From Clostridia bacterium (GTDB lineage Bacteria > Bacillota > Clostridia > Oscillospirales > CAG-272): 64,000 nt of DNA. The position numbers and the translations under genes were made by a program. The stretch's first letter is position 1. The number at the start of each line of letters is the position of its first letter. Of this stretch, positions 41,180 to 49,533 are shown one piece after another. The stretch lies in NCBI GenBank assembly GCA_017463485.1, contig JAFTPD010000009.1, forward strand, positions 1-64,000, read 5' to 3'. The notes under the pieces are model-generated. The model did no database searches, was not told the DNA's origin, and saw nothing but the letters and a program-made list of their open reading frames with translations.

Positions 41180-41842
41180 ATGAAATACAAATATATTATT
41201 TTTGATCTTGACGGCACGTTGCTTGACACTCTTGACGACTTGACGGACAGCGTGAATTTCGCGCTCGGCAAGCTGTCCTTTCCCGCAGTTGACCGCGAGC
41301 ATGTCCGCCGCTCTATCGGCAACGGAGTCGGTATGCTGATAAGGCGTTCCCTGCCCGACGGTACATCAGACGAAGCGATTGAGGAATGTACTCGCATATT
41401 CCGTACCCGCTACGCCGAAAATTGCGAGATAAAAACTCAACCCTATCAAGGAATTGTTCAGCTTCTGGACCGTCTTGCATCATGCGGCTGCAAGATTGCG
41501 GTGGCTTCCAATAAGTTTGATGCGGCGGTGGCGCGTCTGTGCCATAAATACTTTGGTTCGCTCATAAGTGTCGCTGTCGGTGAGCGGACGGGTGCTGCGC
41601 GCAAGCCTGCCCCCGACTCGGTGCTGACGGCACTCTGTGAGCTTGGTGCTGACGTCCGCCTCGACCTTGACAAAACGCTGTATATCGGTGACTCGGATGT
41701 GGACGTGCTGACTGCAAAGAACGCGAATATAGATTGCATAGCGGTTTCATGGGGCTTCCGTGACCGCGAGGTACTGCTGGATGCGGGTGCGACGCGCATA
41801 GCCGATACCGTGACCGAGCTTGAAAATATGATTTTGGGGTAA
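41180..41842 (+). CDS. HAD-family phosphatase (phosphoglycolate phosphatase-like)
   Basis: A 220-aa haloacid dehalogenase hydrolase. Motif I IIFDLDGTLLDTLDD (D9 nucleophile, D11), motif II near IAVASNKFD, motif III Lys in RKPAPDS and motif IV YIGDSDVDVLTAKNA. Cap of the Gph/PGP type. It probably removes phosphate from phosphoglycolate or a similar small phosphoester; the substrate is not fixed by sequence. Single gene with its own promoter and terminator. Confidence 0.9.
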   Translation: MKYKYIIFDLDGTLLDTLDDLTDSVNFALGKLSFPAVDREHVRRSIGNGVGMLIRRSLPDGTSDEAIEECTRIFRTRYAENCEIKTQPYQGIVQLLDRLASCGCKIAVASNKFDAAVARLCHKYFGSLISVAVGERTGAARKPAPDSVLTALCELGADVRLDLDKTLYIGDSDVDVLTAKNANIDCIAVSWGFRDREVLLDAGATRIADTVTELENMILG

Positions 41843-41872
41843 AAATAAAACGGCTTGCGCCGTTTTATTTTT
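41841..41872. terminator. Bidirectional terminator between convergent genes
   Basis: A 14-bp stem AAAAATAAAACGGC with TTGC loop overlaps both stops (HAD gene and the 133-aa membrane protein) and has a T run in each direction. Confidence 0.9.
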
Positions 41873-42273
41873 TATTTCATAAGCTCATCCGTCAGACGAA
41901 TGATCTCGGGTGCGACCTTTTCTCTTTGCCGTCTGAGTACGGCGTTGTATATGGGATATGCAAGCGCCGTCGGGATCATTCCCGCCACTCCGACAATAAT
42001 GCCAACTATCATAGCGAGCTTCTGCTCCATACCCAGCACCGCCGAAATATCCGTCATAGCAAGGCTCATGCCCGCGCCCATAACTATCGCGCCGACGATA
42101 CCGATTATCAACGCAACGGTGGTTGCCGTTGACGTAACGCTTTTGTCAAGGCGGCGGAGCTGCTCCATCTTATCTTCCCCTCGGCTATTATACTTTTCGC
42201 GTATTTTCATAACCTCCGCTCTGTCGCGTGCGGAGTAGGTATACTGAAATCCGTTTTCCTTATTGTTCTCCAT
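41872..42273 (-). CDS. Small two-helix membrane protein B (paralogue of 48950 gene)
   Basis: A 133-aa protein: basic cytoplasmic N-terminus, helix IIGIVGAIVMGAGMSLAMTDI, short turn, second helix MIVGIIVGVAGMIPTALAYP, then a basic tail. GAGMSLAMTDIS and the YPIYNAVLRRQREK end align with GSGMSLIMTEIG and YPIYTGILNSRKKK in the gene at 48950, so the two are paralogues at opposite ends of the block. Start overlaps the previous stop by 14 nt with GAGGAGA as ribosome site. Function unknown; an accessory to the transporter or sensor is inference. Confidence 0.75.
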   Translation of the reverse strand: MENNKENGFQYTYSARDRAEVMKIREKYNSRGEDKMEQLRRLDKSVTSTATTVALIIGIVGAIVMGAGMSLAMTDISAVLGMEQKLAMIVGIIVGVAGMIPTALAYPIYNAVLRRQREKVAPEIIRLTDELMK

Positions 42274-43162
42274 TTATTTTCTCCTCTGCCCGAAGCAGCT
42301 TTAATTTTTTCGTGCTTTTTACTATCATGTAGACTGCCATTGCGATAATAAACGCGGATATTGCGCCACCGCTCGCCCCAAGCATTATCTTTTGCTCCAA
42401 AACGGTCATCTCACCCGTTGCACCGAAGGTAGTCATCATAGTTGACTCAAGCGTCAGCATAGACACGCAGGCGGAGGCAAGGCTTATCGCCTTTGCCGCC
42501 GAGTAAACGGGGCTGTTGTACTTGCGATATTTGACCATATTTATTATCGCGAAGGTGAAGGACGTAAAGGTAAACGCCGCCATAGCGATCGTGGTTATTT
42601 CGTGATGAACGAAGGTTCTGCCCCAATATACCATAAAGAATATCATAAAGGACAGCGCAATGTTCATAACAAGGAATATCCAACCGCAGGCGCGGTAGCG
42701 AAAAAGCTCGCCCTTCATATCCTCGCCCGGCAGATGCTTACCCGTAAATCTTACGAGAAACAGCCGCATCAGCGCCAAGGAAACGTAGTAGACCGAAAGG
42801 GACACGAACCAGAAGGAGGAGTGGTAAAATCCAAGCCCCAACTGCATTATCGCGTATGCCAAGTTCCACAGAAACGTGCCGAGGAGCGTGAGCTTCATGC
42901 GAAGCTGTGTATCCTCCAGCCACATGCGTGCGTATTTATTTTCGTTTTTGAATTTGGAAAAGAATTTGATGATGTTCGGCATCCTTACGCACCACACCGT
43001 CAAGGTATAGGCGGCAAGCACGTAAGAAATTACAGCTATCACCGATTCCGTACCGACATACACCATTGAATATACGAGAAGTGCCGTGGCTACGGGCAAA
43101 AGTATTATCAAAATTGCAATATGAGGAAACAGTAATGCCTTACATAACCTCTTGATGTCCAT
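42260..43162 (-). CDS. Polytopic membrane protein linked to two-component system
   Basis: A 300-aa protein with about seven hydrophobic helices (IAILIILLPVATALLVYSM; VISYVLAAYTLTVW; FWFVSLSVYYVSLALM; WIFLVMNIALSFMIFFMVYW; and others). No family recognised. Its ATG with AGGAGAG lies inside the kinase gene, overlapping its end by 23 nt, so production is coupled to the kinase. It may supply a membrane partner that the short-loop kinase uses to sense, but this is inference. Confidence 0.78.
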   Translation of the reverse strand: MDIKRLCKALLFPHIAILIILLPVATALLVYSMVYVGTESVIAVISYVLAAYTLTVWCVRMPNIIKFFSKFKNENKYARMWLEDTQLRMKLTLLGTFLWNLAYAIMQLGLGFYHSSFWFVSLSVYYVSLALMRLFLVRFTGKHLPGEDMKGELFRYRACGWIFLVMNIALSFMIFFMVYWGRTFVHHEITTIAMAAFTFTSFTFAIINMVKYRKYNSPVYSAAKAISLASACVSMLTLESTMMTTFGATGEMTVLEQKIMLGASGGAISAFIIAMAVYMIVKSTKKLKLLRAEEKINGEQ

Positions 43163-44255
43163 TCTCAACTCTCCTTATTTTGACCGTAAAGGTACTTCCC
43201 TCTCCCACCGCGCTGTCAACTGTAATATCACAGCCTGCGATATCCACAACGCGCTTGACAAGAGCAAGACCGAGTCCGTTGCCCTGCGTCGCGCGGGAGC
43301 TGTCACTCTGATAGAATTTATCGAATATATGCTTTCCCTCCTCGGCGGAAATTCCGCATCCCGTGTCCTTGACCTTGACGTATGCGTACTTTCCCTCCGT
43401 CGCAAGAGTAAGCTCTACTCTGCCGCCCTCGTCCGTGAATTTTATGGCGTTAGACAGCAGATTGTTCCATACAAGACTCATCATCTCCGCATCCGCCGAG
43501 ATAATAACGTCGTCTTCGATATCTGCTTGTATATCAATGCTTTTTTTCTCCCACGCACTCTCAAAGCCGAGCATACATTCGCAAAGCTGTCCACCGAGAT
43601 CGTACTCTACGGCTATCGGCTCGGACTGCTGATTTTCCAGCTTGCTCAGCCGCAGGATATTTGTGACAAGCTCGGAAAGCCGTCGTGCGGCGTCGGACAC
43701 AGCGGAGGCGTATTCCCTTCGCTCCTCCTCCCCCAGCTCCTCGGACTGCAATATGGTTGCGTAATTTCGGATCACCGAAAGCGGAGTTTTCAGCTCGTGG
43801 GACACGTTTGCGATAAAATCGGAGCGCAGAGTTTCCACGCCCGACAGCTCCTCTGCCATTTTATTAAAGCAATCGGAGATCTCCGCAAATACACTTTCGG
43901 GCTCAAGTCCGTGAGTGCTGGGTATACGGACTGAAAAATCCCCCGCCATCATTTTATTTGCCGCGTCGATTATCTGTCGTGCGGGCTTTTGCACCGTCAA
44001 TCTGCGACGGACGGTATCCACTGCGGTGAATATCAAGGACAAAAACAGCACGTTGATAAAGGTCAGCTTTGCCGCAACGCTGATGTTAGCGTCCGTCAGC
44101 TCAAGACCTATGCTTCCGCTCATGACGTTCAAAAAAAGCATAAGCGAGCAGGTAACTACAAAGCCGACTATGAGAAAAAACACGAAAAAGTTATACAGCA
44201 CGTAAAGTATCTGCTTGAAAATTCCGCGACCCTTGCGGCTCTTTTTACCAATCAT
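43140..44255 (-). CDS. Sensor histidine kinase
   Basis: A 371-aa kinase: two membrane helices (about 18-45 and 62-80) separated by only about 15 outside residues, HAMP about 85-140, dimerisation/phosphoacceptor helix with H153 in NVSHELKTPLS, then N, G1 and G2 boxes NNLLSNAIKFTDEGG, DTGCGIS and GNGLGLALVKRV. The tiny external loop is like intramembrane-sensing kinases that rely on a partner membrane protein, here possibly an ABC permease or the 300-aa protein. Start overlaps the regulator stop (ATGA). Confidence 0.94.
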   Translation of the reverse strand: MIGKKSRKGRGIFKQILYVLYNFFVFFLIVGFVVTCSLMLFLNVMSGSIGLELTDANISVAAKLTFINVLFLSLIFTAVDTVRRRLTVQKPARQIIDAANKMMAGDFSVRIPSTHGLEPESVFAEISDCFNKMAEELSGVETLRSDFIANVSHELKTPLSVIRNYATILQSEELGEEERREYASAVSDAARRLSELVTNILRLSKLENQQSEPIAVEYDLGGQLCECMLGFESAWEKKSIDIQADIEDDVIISADAEMMSLVWNNLLSNAIKFTDEGGRVELTLATEGKYAYVKVKDTGCGISAEEGKHIFDKFYQSDSSRATQGNGLGLALVKRVVDIAGCDITVDSAVGEGSTFTVKIRRVENGHQEVM

Positions 44256-44923
44256 TTCAGCACCGCCTTATATCCAAGTCCATGCACCGTCTGTATCTCA
44301 AACGACTCGCATCCCGCAAGCTTTGCGCGGAGCTTGGTCATATAAACGTCCACGGTGCGAGTGCCGCTCTGTGTATCAACGTCCCAAAATTCGTCCATGA
44401 GCTGGGTGCGCGTAAAGGTCTTTTTAGGATATGAGAGCAGCTTGTAAAGGATATCAAATTCCCTTGCTGTCAAGGATATTTCCTCGCCGTCAAGCGAAGC
44501 CGAGCGCTCGTCCGCGTCCATAACGAAGCTACCCACCTCAAGGCGACGGCTGGACGCGATCTTGGCGCGTCGCAACAGCGCACCTATGCGGAGGAAAAGC
44601 TCGTCGAGATCGATCGGCTTTGTCATATAATCGTCGATACCGATACGGAAGCCTCTCTGCTTTGACGCAAGGTCATCCCGTGCCGACATAAACAGGATCG
44701 GAATGTCGCTGTTGAGCGAGCGCACCGTTTTTACGAATTCAAAACCGTCTATATTCGGCATCATAATATCCGACACGATAAGGTCAAAGGTGGTCTTATA
44801 CATCTCGTCAAATGCCGCCTCGGCAGACAGACATCCCACAGCCTCGTATCCGCTGTGATTCAAAAACGTACACACACTGCGGTTAAGATCGCGGTCGTCC
44901 TCTACCACCAATATTTTAAACAT
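44252..44923 (-). CDS. OmpR-family response regulator
   Basis: A 223-aa regulator: receiver with D52 in LIVSDIMMPNIDGF and the conserved Lys in DDYMTKPIDLDEL, followed by a winged-helix OmpR/PhoB domain (LTAREFDILYKLLSYPKKTFTRTQL...RTVDVYMTKLRAKL). Start MFKILVVEDD is set by GGAGG 6 nt upstream. With the kinase it probably controls the two ABC exporters; both this promoter and that of the upstream operon carry the same motif between -35 and -10. Confidence 0.94.
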   Translation of the reverse strand: MFKILVVEDDRDLNRSVCTFLNHSGYEAVGCLSAEAAFDEMYKTTFDLIVSDIMMPNIDGFEFVKTVRSLNSDIPILFMSARDDLASKQRGFRIGIDDYMTKPIDLDELFLRIGALLRRAKIASSRRLEVGSFVMDADERSASLDGEEISLTAREFDILYKLLSYPKKTFTRTQLMDEFWDVDTQSGTRTVDVYMTKLRAKLAGCESFEIQTVHGLGYKAVLK

Positions 44924-44961
44924 ATCGCACCTCCGTGGTATATTTTCATCCATACGCACTC

Positions 44962-44985
44962 ATTATAGCACGAAAATGTTAAAGT
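44962..44985 (-). promoter_or_regulatory. Regulator promoter with shared TTAACATTTTCG motif
   Basis: TATAAT (44962-44967) without a good -35; instead TTAACATTTTCG (44971-44982) sits just upstream. The same motif at the same 15-nt distance from a -10 occurs at 49392-49412, suggesting a common activator site. Confidence 0.5.
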
Positions 44986-45007
44986 TTTGTTTCCGTTTGC
45001 TACTTTT

Positions 45008-45829
45008 TCAGACAAGTGACGTCTTTTTGAGCACCAAATTGCTGATAGCGCCAAGTCCGAATGCAAATATTGCTCCGCCTGCAAGGCACAGGGCAACGTT
45101 GATGAAGGTAGAGCCGAGGGGCGTTATCATAGAAACCATCATAAACAAGAGCATACCGCCGCCCAGGCTTCCGCAGATGGCAAGCCACGCCTTCTGCTTT
45201 GCCGCAACGCTGATAAGCGTGAAGATGGACACGAATACGAGCATCAAAAATATCTTTGCAAGCATACACATCACGAGATTTCCCACGTTCAGACCGTGCA
45301 GGTTAAAGGACAAGCTTGAGATCGCGCCACCGAGGACCGAGCCAAGGAAATACGCGACAAGCATCAAAGCGCCGCAGACAAAGCCCGCAAGCGTTTTTGA
45401 AATAACGTATTCGCCTTTTTTCGAGCGGACGGTAAACAGATTTTTAGCGTATCCGCTTCGAAAATCGCCCGAAATAAAGAGGCAGACGAACACGCAAACG
45501 CCCATAAACATCATATTGATATTGCACATGGCGAAAACATCCGTGCCGCCCATTGCCTCTCCGCCCGGAAGAGTGCCGATATTCTGCCATGCGTTCTCGG
45601 GGCCTACCATGACCGACTCAACGCCAGTCTGGGGATCGACGGATACGGTACCGTCCATCATTGACATCATTACTGTCATAAGAATGGGCATCACCAAAGC
45701 CGCGGCAATAATGATATAAAAGAGTCGGGACTTAAACATTCGCTTGAAATCCACCTTCAGCATGCTGCCAAGACGCTTACCAAAGCCGACATTCTCAAAT
45801 CTTACCGGAATTTTTTCCATGCTTGCCAT
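45008..45829 (-). CDS. ABC-2 type exporter permease 2
   Basis: A 273-aa permease with about six helices; after a cytoplasmic start (MASMEKIPVRFENV) it has SRLFYIIIAAALVMPILMTV, a large loop of about 50 residues, then FISGDFRSGYAKNLFTVRSKKGEYVISKTL, an ABC-2 permease signature. The same stretch GxDxxSGYxKxLFTxxxKKxxYxISKTL is seen in permease 1, so the pair arose by duplication. Its ATG overlaps the stop of its ATPase gene by one base (TAATG). Likely exports or removes a peptide or antibiotic; inference. Confidence 0.86.
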   Translation of the reverse strand: MASMEKIPVRFENVGFGKRLGSMLKVDFKRMFKSRLFYIIIAAALVMPILMTVMMSMMDGTVSVDPQTGVESVMVGPENAWQNIGTLPGGEAMGGTDVFAMCNINMMFMGVCVFVCLFISGDFRSGYAKNLFTVRSKKGEYVISKTLAGFVCGALMLVAYFLGSVLGGAISSLSFNLHGLNVGNLVMCMLAKIFLMLVFVSIFTLISVAAKQKAWLAICGSLGGGMLLFMMVSMITPLGSTFINVALCLAGGAIFAFGLGAISNLVLKKTSLV

Positions 45830-46731
45830 TATCTTTTACCCCCATTCATAAGATCTATATAGTATTCCTCAAGTCCTATTTTGTCGGTCTTTATCTCGGT
45901 GACGCAAATACCGTTTTCGTAGAGATAAGTCACAACCTCCTCGGGAGTTGTCATATCGTACACGCGGATATATCCCGCCTCATCCTCCTCGACACGGGAA
46001 TACTTACAGCCGAGAAGCACTTTCGTTCTGTTCATTTCCGCCGATTGAAGAGCCACGTAGGTGCGGCAGTCAGCGTCAAGCTCGTCAGCCGTCATCTCGG
46101 CTATCATTTTTCCGTGACGGATGATGCCGTAGTGCGTTGCTACCTTCTGAAGCTCTCCGAGAAGGTGCGATGATACGACGATAGAACGCGTGCCGTCCTT
46201 TACGATATCCGTGAACACCTCTCGCATGATTCTCATACCGTCGGCATCAAGACCGTTGAGCGGCTCGTCCAGAACGAGCAGTGTGGGGTTGCCGAGCAGA
46301 GCCATGGCAATTCCCACCCTCTGCTTCATTCCGAGCGAGCAGTTCTTGTACTTATTGGACGCCGCACCCTCCATACGGACGGTTTTGAGCACCCTGATCA
46401 CCTCTTGCTCGGCGTTGCGGATAGAGAGGTTTGCCGCCTGAAGCATCATATTATCAAAAACGGTAAGCCCCGGGAAGCATCCGGGTGATTCGATAAGCAC
46501 GCCGACACGGGCTCTGACCGCCTCGTCGGTATGATCCTTTCCGTACAGCTTGATCGAGCCTGCGCTCTTGGGGATAAGTCCGCAGATCATTTTCTCGGTG
46601 GTGGATTTTCCGCTTCCGTTCTCACCGATAAAGCCGTAGATCGCGCCCATGGGAACTGTCATATCAAGTCCGCAGACCGCCTGCTTTACACCGAAATTCT
46701 TGGATAAATTTTTAATTTCTATTGCGTTCAT
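45829..46731 (-). CDS. ABC transporter ATP-binding protein 2
   Basis: A 300-aa ATPase: Walker A GENGSGKSTTEKM near residue 40, signature CSLGMKQRVGIAMAL, Walker B LLVLDEPLNGLD, switch His in VVSSHLL. The C-terminal about 80 residues and end LEEYYIDLMNGG are typical of ATPases for ABC-2 exporters such as lantibiotic-protection or BcrA-like systems. Closely similar throughout to ATPase 1. ATG chosen over a GTG two codons upstream because of GGGGGAG spacing. Confidence 0.92.
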   Translation of the reverse strand: MNAIEIKNLSKNFGVKQAVCGLDMTVPMGAIYGFIGENGSGKSTTEKMICGLIPKSAGSIKLYGKDHTDEAVRARVGVLIESPGCFPGLTVFDNMMLQAANLSIRNAEQEVIRVLKTVRMEGAASNKYKNCSLGMKQRVGIAMALLGNPTLLVLDEPLNGLDADGMRIMREVFTDIVKDGTRSIVVSSHLLGELQKVATHYGIIRHGKMIAEMTADELDADCRTYVALQSAEMNRTKVLLGCKYSRVEEDEAGYIRVYDMTTPEEVVTYLYENGICVTEIKTDKIGLEEYYIDLMNGGKR

Positions 46732-46743
46732 ATTCACTCCCCC

Positions 46744-47586
46744 TTAATATACGTCACTCTTGGAAAGGATGCGCGTGCCAAGGAAATTGTAGAATACCGT
46801 CCAAGCCACGGACACGGCGATACAGATAACAAGAGCGCTGATATTGCTCGAAAGATTTGCATTTACCGAAGCACCGTACAAAAACATGTTGAGGAAGGAC
46901 GTCGGGAGCGCAAGATTTTCCACGATAGCCGCAACGCCTATAATAAGAATACCTGTACCGAAGAAGAAGGACGAGGCAATGGAAATACCGAAATATTTTC
47001 TGAATATCACGTTAAGGAAGGTATAAAGACTTGCCCAGCCAAGGCTCATTATCATTTTGCCGAGTATAGCGATAACAAGCGAGCCTACGTTGACGGCAGT
47101 GTCGTAATTTACAAGTAATCCCGCGACTGTACCGCCTAACAGATACGTAACGCACATGCACGCCATTGCAAACGCGCAGACAAGCGTTTTGGAGATCATA
47201 TAGTCCTGCTTTTTCGCGTGGGTGGTAAAGAGCTGCTTGACGTAGCCCGATTTGTAATCGTGTCCGATAAATATGGACACCATGATGCCGCCGAATATAA
47301 ATACCATATTCATATTTGCATAGTCGGCGATGCCTTCAATCACGTAAAGCGATTTTGATGCGGCGATTATCTGCCAGACGTTTGAATACAAGGGCTCCAT
47401 TGTGTTGCCGTTCTGGTCGGGCATCTGCGTCATGGCAGACACCATTGCAGGAATTATTGCGGCTATGGCAAGAAAAATGTAGAACATGGGAGTATGGAAC
47501 AGACGGTAAAAGTCCACGCCGAGCATTCCCTTTATGCGCGTGGTAAAGCTGGGGGATTCAAATTTCATTTCTCTCGTATTCGTCAT
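46744..47586 (-). CDS. ABC-2 type exporter permease 1
   Basis: A 280-aa permease with about six helices: MFYIFLAIAAIIPAMVSAM, a loop with SNVWQIIAAS, IFIGHDYKSGYVKQLFTTHAKKQDYMISKTL and three or four later helices. It is paralogous to permease 2. The start MTNTREMKFE, 1 nt after the ATPase stop and with AGGAGG 9 nt upstream, is preferred to a longer reading inside the ATPase gene. Its partner is ATPase 1. Confidence 0.87.
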   Translation of the reverse strand: MTNTREMKFESPSFTTRIKGMLGVDFYRLFHTPMFYIFLAIAAIIPAMVSAMTQMPDQNGNTMEPLYSNVWQIIAASKSLYVIEGIADYANMNMVFIFGGIMVSIFIGHDYKSGYVKQLFTTHAKKQDYMISKTLVCAFAMACMCVTYLLGGTVAGLLVNYDTAVNVGSLVIAILGKMIMSLGWASLYTFLNVIFRKYFGISIASSFFFGTGILIIGVAAIVENLALPTSFLNMFLYGASVNANLSSNISALVICIAVSVAWTVFYNFLGTRILSKSDVY

Positions 47587-47587
47587 C

Positions 47588-48490
47588 TTATTCCGCCTCC
47601 TTTTGTGACATAAGCTCAATGTAATATTCCTCAAGTCCCACCTTGTTCTTTCTTATTTCGCTGACGACATGACCGTTTTTCATCAGATGATCAACGATCT
47701 CGGCTGTATCGTCCACGTCGAATATTCGGATATATCCGTCATCCGAGCGGACATCCGCATACTTTTCGGAAAGCACCTTGACAGCGCCCTCTGTGTCCTT
47801 GGTTCTCAGCGTGGTAAACACCTGCGCGCGACTGTCCATTTCGGCGGCGGACAGCTCCATTATCATCTTACCCTGTCGGATAATGCCGTAATGGGTGGCT
47901 ATCTTTTCAAGCTCGCCGAGAATGTGAGAGGAAATGAGGACGGTACAGCCGTATTTTTCGGTGATATCCACGAGAATCTCGCGCATGATACGCATACCGT
48001 CTGTGTCAAGTCCGTTGATAGGCTCGTCAAGGATAAGCAGAGCAGGATCGCCAAGCAGTGCCATGGCAATACCTATTCTCTGCTTCATGCCAAGTGAGCA
48101 GCTCTTGAACTTCAGATCTGCGTTATCCTCCATACGCACAATTTCAAGCACGCGGCGTATCTCCTCGTCGGGGTTTTCAAGTCCGAGGTTGATGCACTGC
48201 ATCATAAGGTTCTGATACACGGACGAGCCGGGAAAGCAGCCTGCGTTCTCTATCAAAGCCCCTACTCTGACGCGCACTCCCGCGTCCGTAAAGTCGCGTC
48301 CGAACAAACGGATCTCTCCCCCGTCAGACACGAGATGTCCGCAAATAAGCTTCATGGTGGTGGATTTTCCGCTTCCGTTCTCGCCGATAAAGCCGTATAT
48401 CGCGCCCTGCGGAACCGTCATATTCAAGTGATCTACCGCGTACATTCCGCGAAAGCTTTTTGAAAGATCTCTTATCTCAATAGCGTTCAT
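47588..48490 (-). CDS. ABC transporter ATP-binding protein 1
   Basis: A 300-aa ATPase: Walker A GENGSGKSTTMKLI, signature CSLGMKQRIGIAMAL, Walker B LLILDEPINGLD and VLISSHIL, ending LEEYYIELMSQKE. Same size and order of motifs as ATPase 2. Start MNAIEIRDLS has GGAG 5 nt upstream. Each ATPase-permease pair seems complete, so two exporters with related but distinct substrates, or a heteromeric exporter, are both possible. Confidence 0.92.
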   Translation of the reverse strand: MNAIEIRDLSKSFRGMYAVDHLNMTVPQGAIYGFIGENGSGKSTTMKLICGHLVSDGGEIRLFGRDFTDAGVRVRVGALIENAGCFPGSSVYQNLMMQCINLGLENPDEEIRRVLEIVRMEDNADLKFKSCSLGMKQRIGIAMALLGDPALLILDEPINGLDTDGMRIMREILVDITEKYGCTVLISSHILGELEKIATHYGIIRQGKMIMELSAAEMDSRAQVFTTLRTKDTEGAVKVLSEKYADVRSDDGYIRIFDVDDTAEIVDHLMKNGHVVSEIRKNKVGLEEYYIELMSQKEAE

Positions 48491-48554
48491 ATTTTCTCCT
48501 TTAACACACCTCAAGCGAGCCGCATATTTCTGCGCCTCGCTTGGGATTTTTAGT

Positions 48555-48923
48555 TTATTTCTTTTTCGCCGCGTCGTAACGTGCGTTTGCCTCTTCTACT
48601 CTCGCATTTGCTTCAGCGATCCTTGCGTCGCGCTCCTCCTGAGCCTTTTCCTCGCGCTGTGCGGGGGTCATGTGAGCGTCGTCCCAGCTCTGCTTTCCCA
48701 TCTCCTTTGCGCGAGCGTAGGTGTTGTGTCCCCTGTTCTCCTCAAAGCTTGCGCGGGACTCTGCCTTGACAGCCTCAAATTCAGCCTTGTCGACCTCGTG
48801 CTGTGCCTTTGCGCTCTTTTTCATGTCCTTGAACGCCTTTACAAGTCCAAGTCCGATAGCGGCAACTCCTGCGCCCACTGCCGCAATAATTATGGGCTTT
48901 TTGTTCGTCTTCTTCTTTGCCAT
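48555..48923 (-). CDS. Small membrane-anchored coiled-coil protein
   Basis: A 122-aa protein: basic start MAKKKTNKKP, one hydrophobic helix IIIAAVGAGVAAIGLGLV, then a charged Ala/Glu/Lys-rich helix with repeats (RIAEANARVEEANARYDAA) likely to form a coiled coil. No family recognised. It lies between the small membrane protein A and the first ABC ATPase and probably belongs to the same transcript. Confidence 0.7.
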   Translation of the reverse strand: MAKKKTNKKPIIIAAVGAGVAAIGLGLVKAFKDMKKSAKAQHEVDKAEFEAVKAESRASFEENRGHNTYARAKEMGKQSWDDAHMTPAQREEKAQEERDARIAEANARVEEANARYDAAKKK

Positions 48924-48949
48924 TTTCTTTTTCTCCTTTTGATTTTTTA

Positions 48950-49315
48950 TTATACATTCATGATCTTTTCGCTCAGATTGAGTATTCTGTCCGCATATTT
49001 TTTCTTGCGGCTGTTAAGGATTCCCGTGTAAATAGGATAATTGATGACCGCCATAAGCAAGCCTACCGTGCCAATAACAATACCGGGGATAAGCGGGTTT
49101 GCAATTCCTACGACACTGCCGATCTCCGTCATGATAAGGCTCATACCGCTTCCCATAACGATAGCCGCGATACTGCCGAAAATATAGGCGAACACGTTTG
49201 CGGGACGCTTTACCTTTGCGTCAAGCTCGCGGAGCGCATCAAGCTCGGAGGTCTGCTTTTCCATGTACTGTGCGCGGATCTTCTGTGCCATGTACTGCTT
49301 GTCGTTTCTGTTCAT
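48950..49315 (-). CDS. Small two-helix membrane protein A (paralogue of 41872 gene)
   Basis: A 121-aa protein: basic/acidic N-terminus, helix FGSIAAIVMGSGMSLIMTEI, second helix LIPGIVIGTVGLLMAVINYP, end YTGILNSRKKKYADRILNL. Aligns end to end with the 133-aa protein at 41872 (GSGMSLIMTEIG versus GAGMSLAMTDIS). First gene of the ten-gene block. GAGAGG lies 8 nt upstream of the ATG. Confidence 0.75.
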   Translation of the reverse strand: MNRNDKQYMAQKIRAQYMEKQTSELDALRELDAKVKRPANVFAYIFGSIAAIVMGSGMSLIMTEIGSVVGIANPLIPGIVIGTVGLLMAVINYPIYTGILNSRKKKYADRILNLSEKIMNV

Positions 49316-49391
49316 AATGAATACCTCTCTTTTCGTTGCATTTGTTGTTTACGCGCTTATTTTACCTCCGCCTTGTTTTTGAAATTTTTGA

Positions 49392-49412
49392 ATTATGTTT
49401 ACGAAATGTTAA
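49392..49412 (-). promoter_or_regulatory. Candidate promoter of the ABC operon with the shared motif
   Basis: TTAACATTTCG (49402-49412) lies 15 nt, start to start, upstream of CATAAT (49392-49397), exactly as TTAACATTTTCG lies relative to TATAAT at 44962. Confidence 0.45.
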
Positions 49413-49445
49413 TTGTAATTATTTTTTTCGAAGCCTGAAAATCAG

Positions 49446-49474
49446 TTGACTTTTGGCAAAATATAGTGTATAAT
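49446..49474 (+). promoter_or_regulatory. SDR gene promoter
   Basis: TTGACT (49446-49451), 17 nt, TATAAT (49469-49474). Confidence 0.8.
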
Positions 49475-49533
49475 GTAGGCAATAAAATCAGGCGGCAGAA
49501 ATTGCCGCCACAGTAAACGGAAGGAGAAAAATT

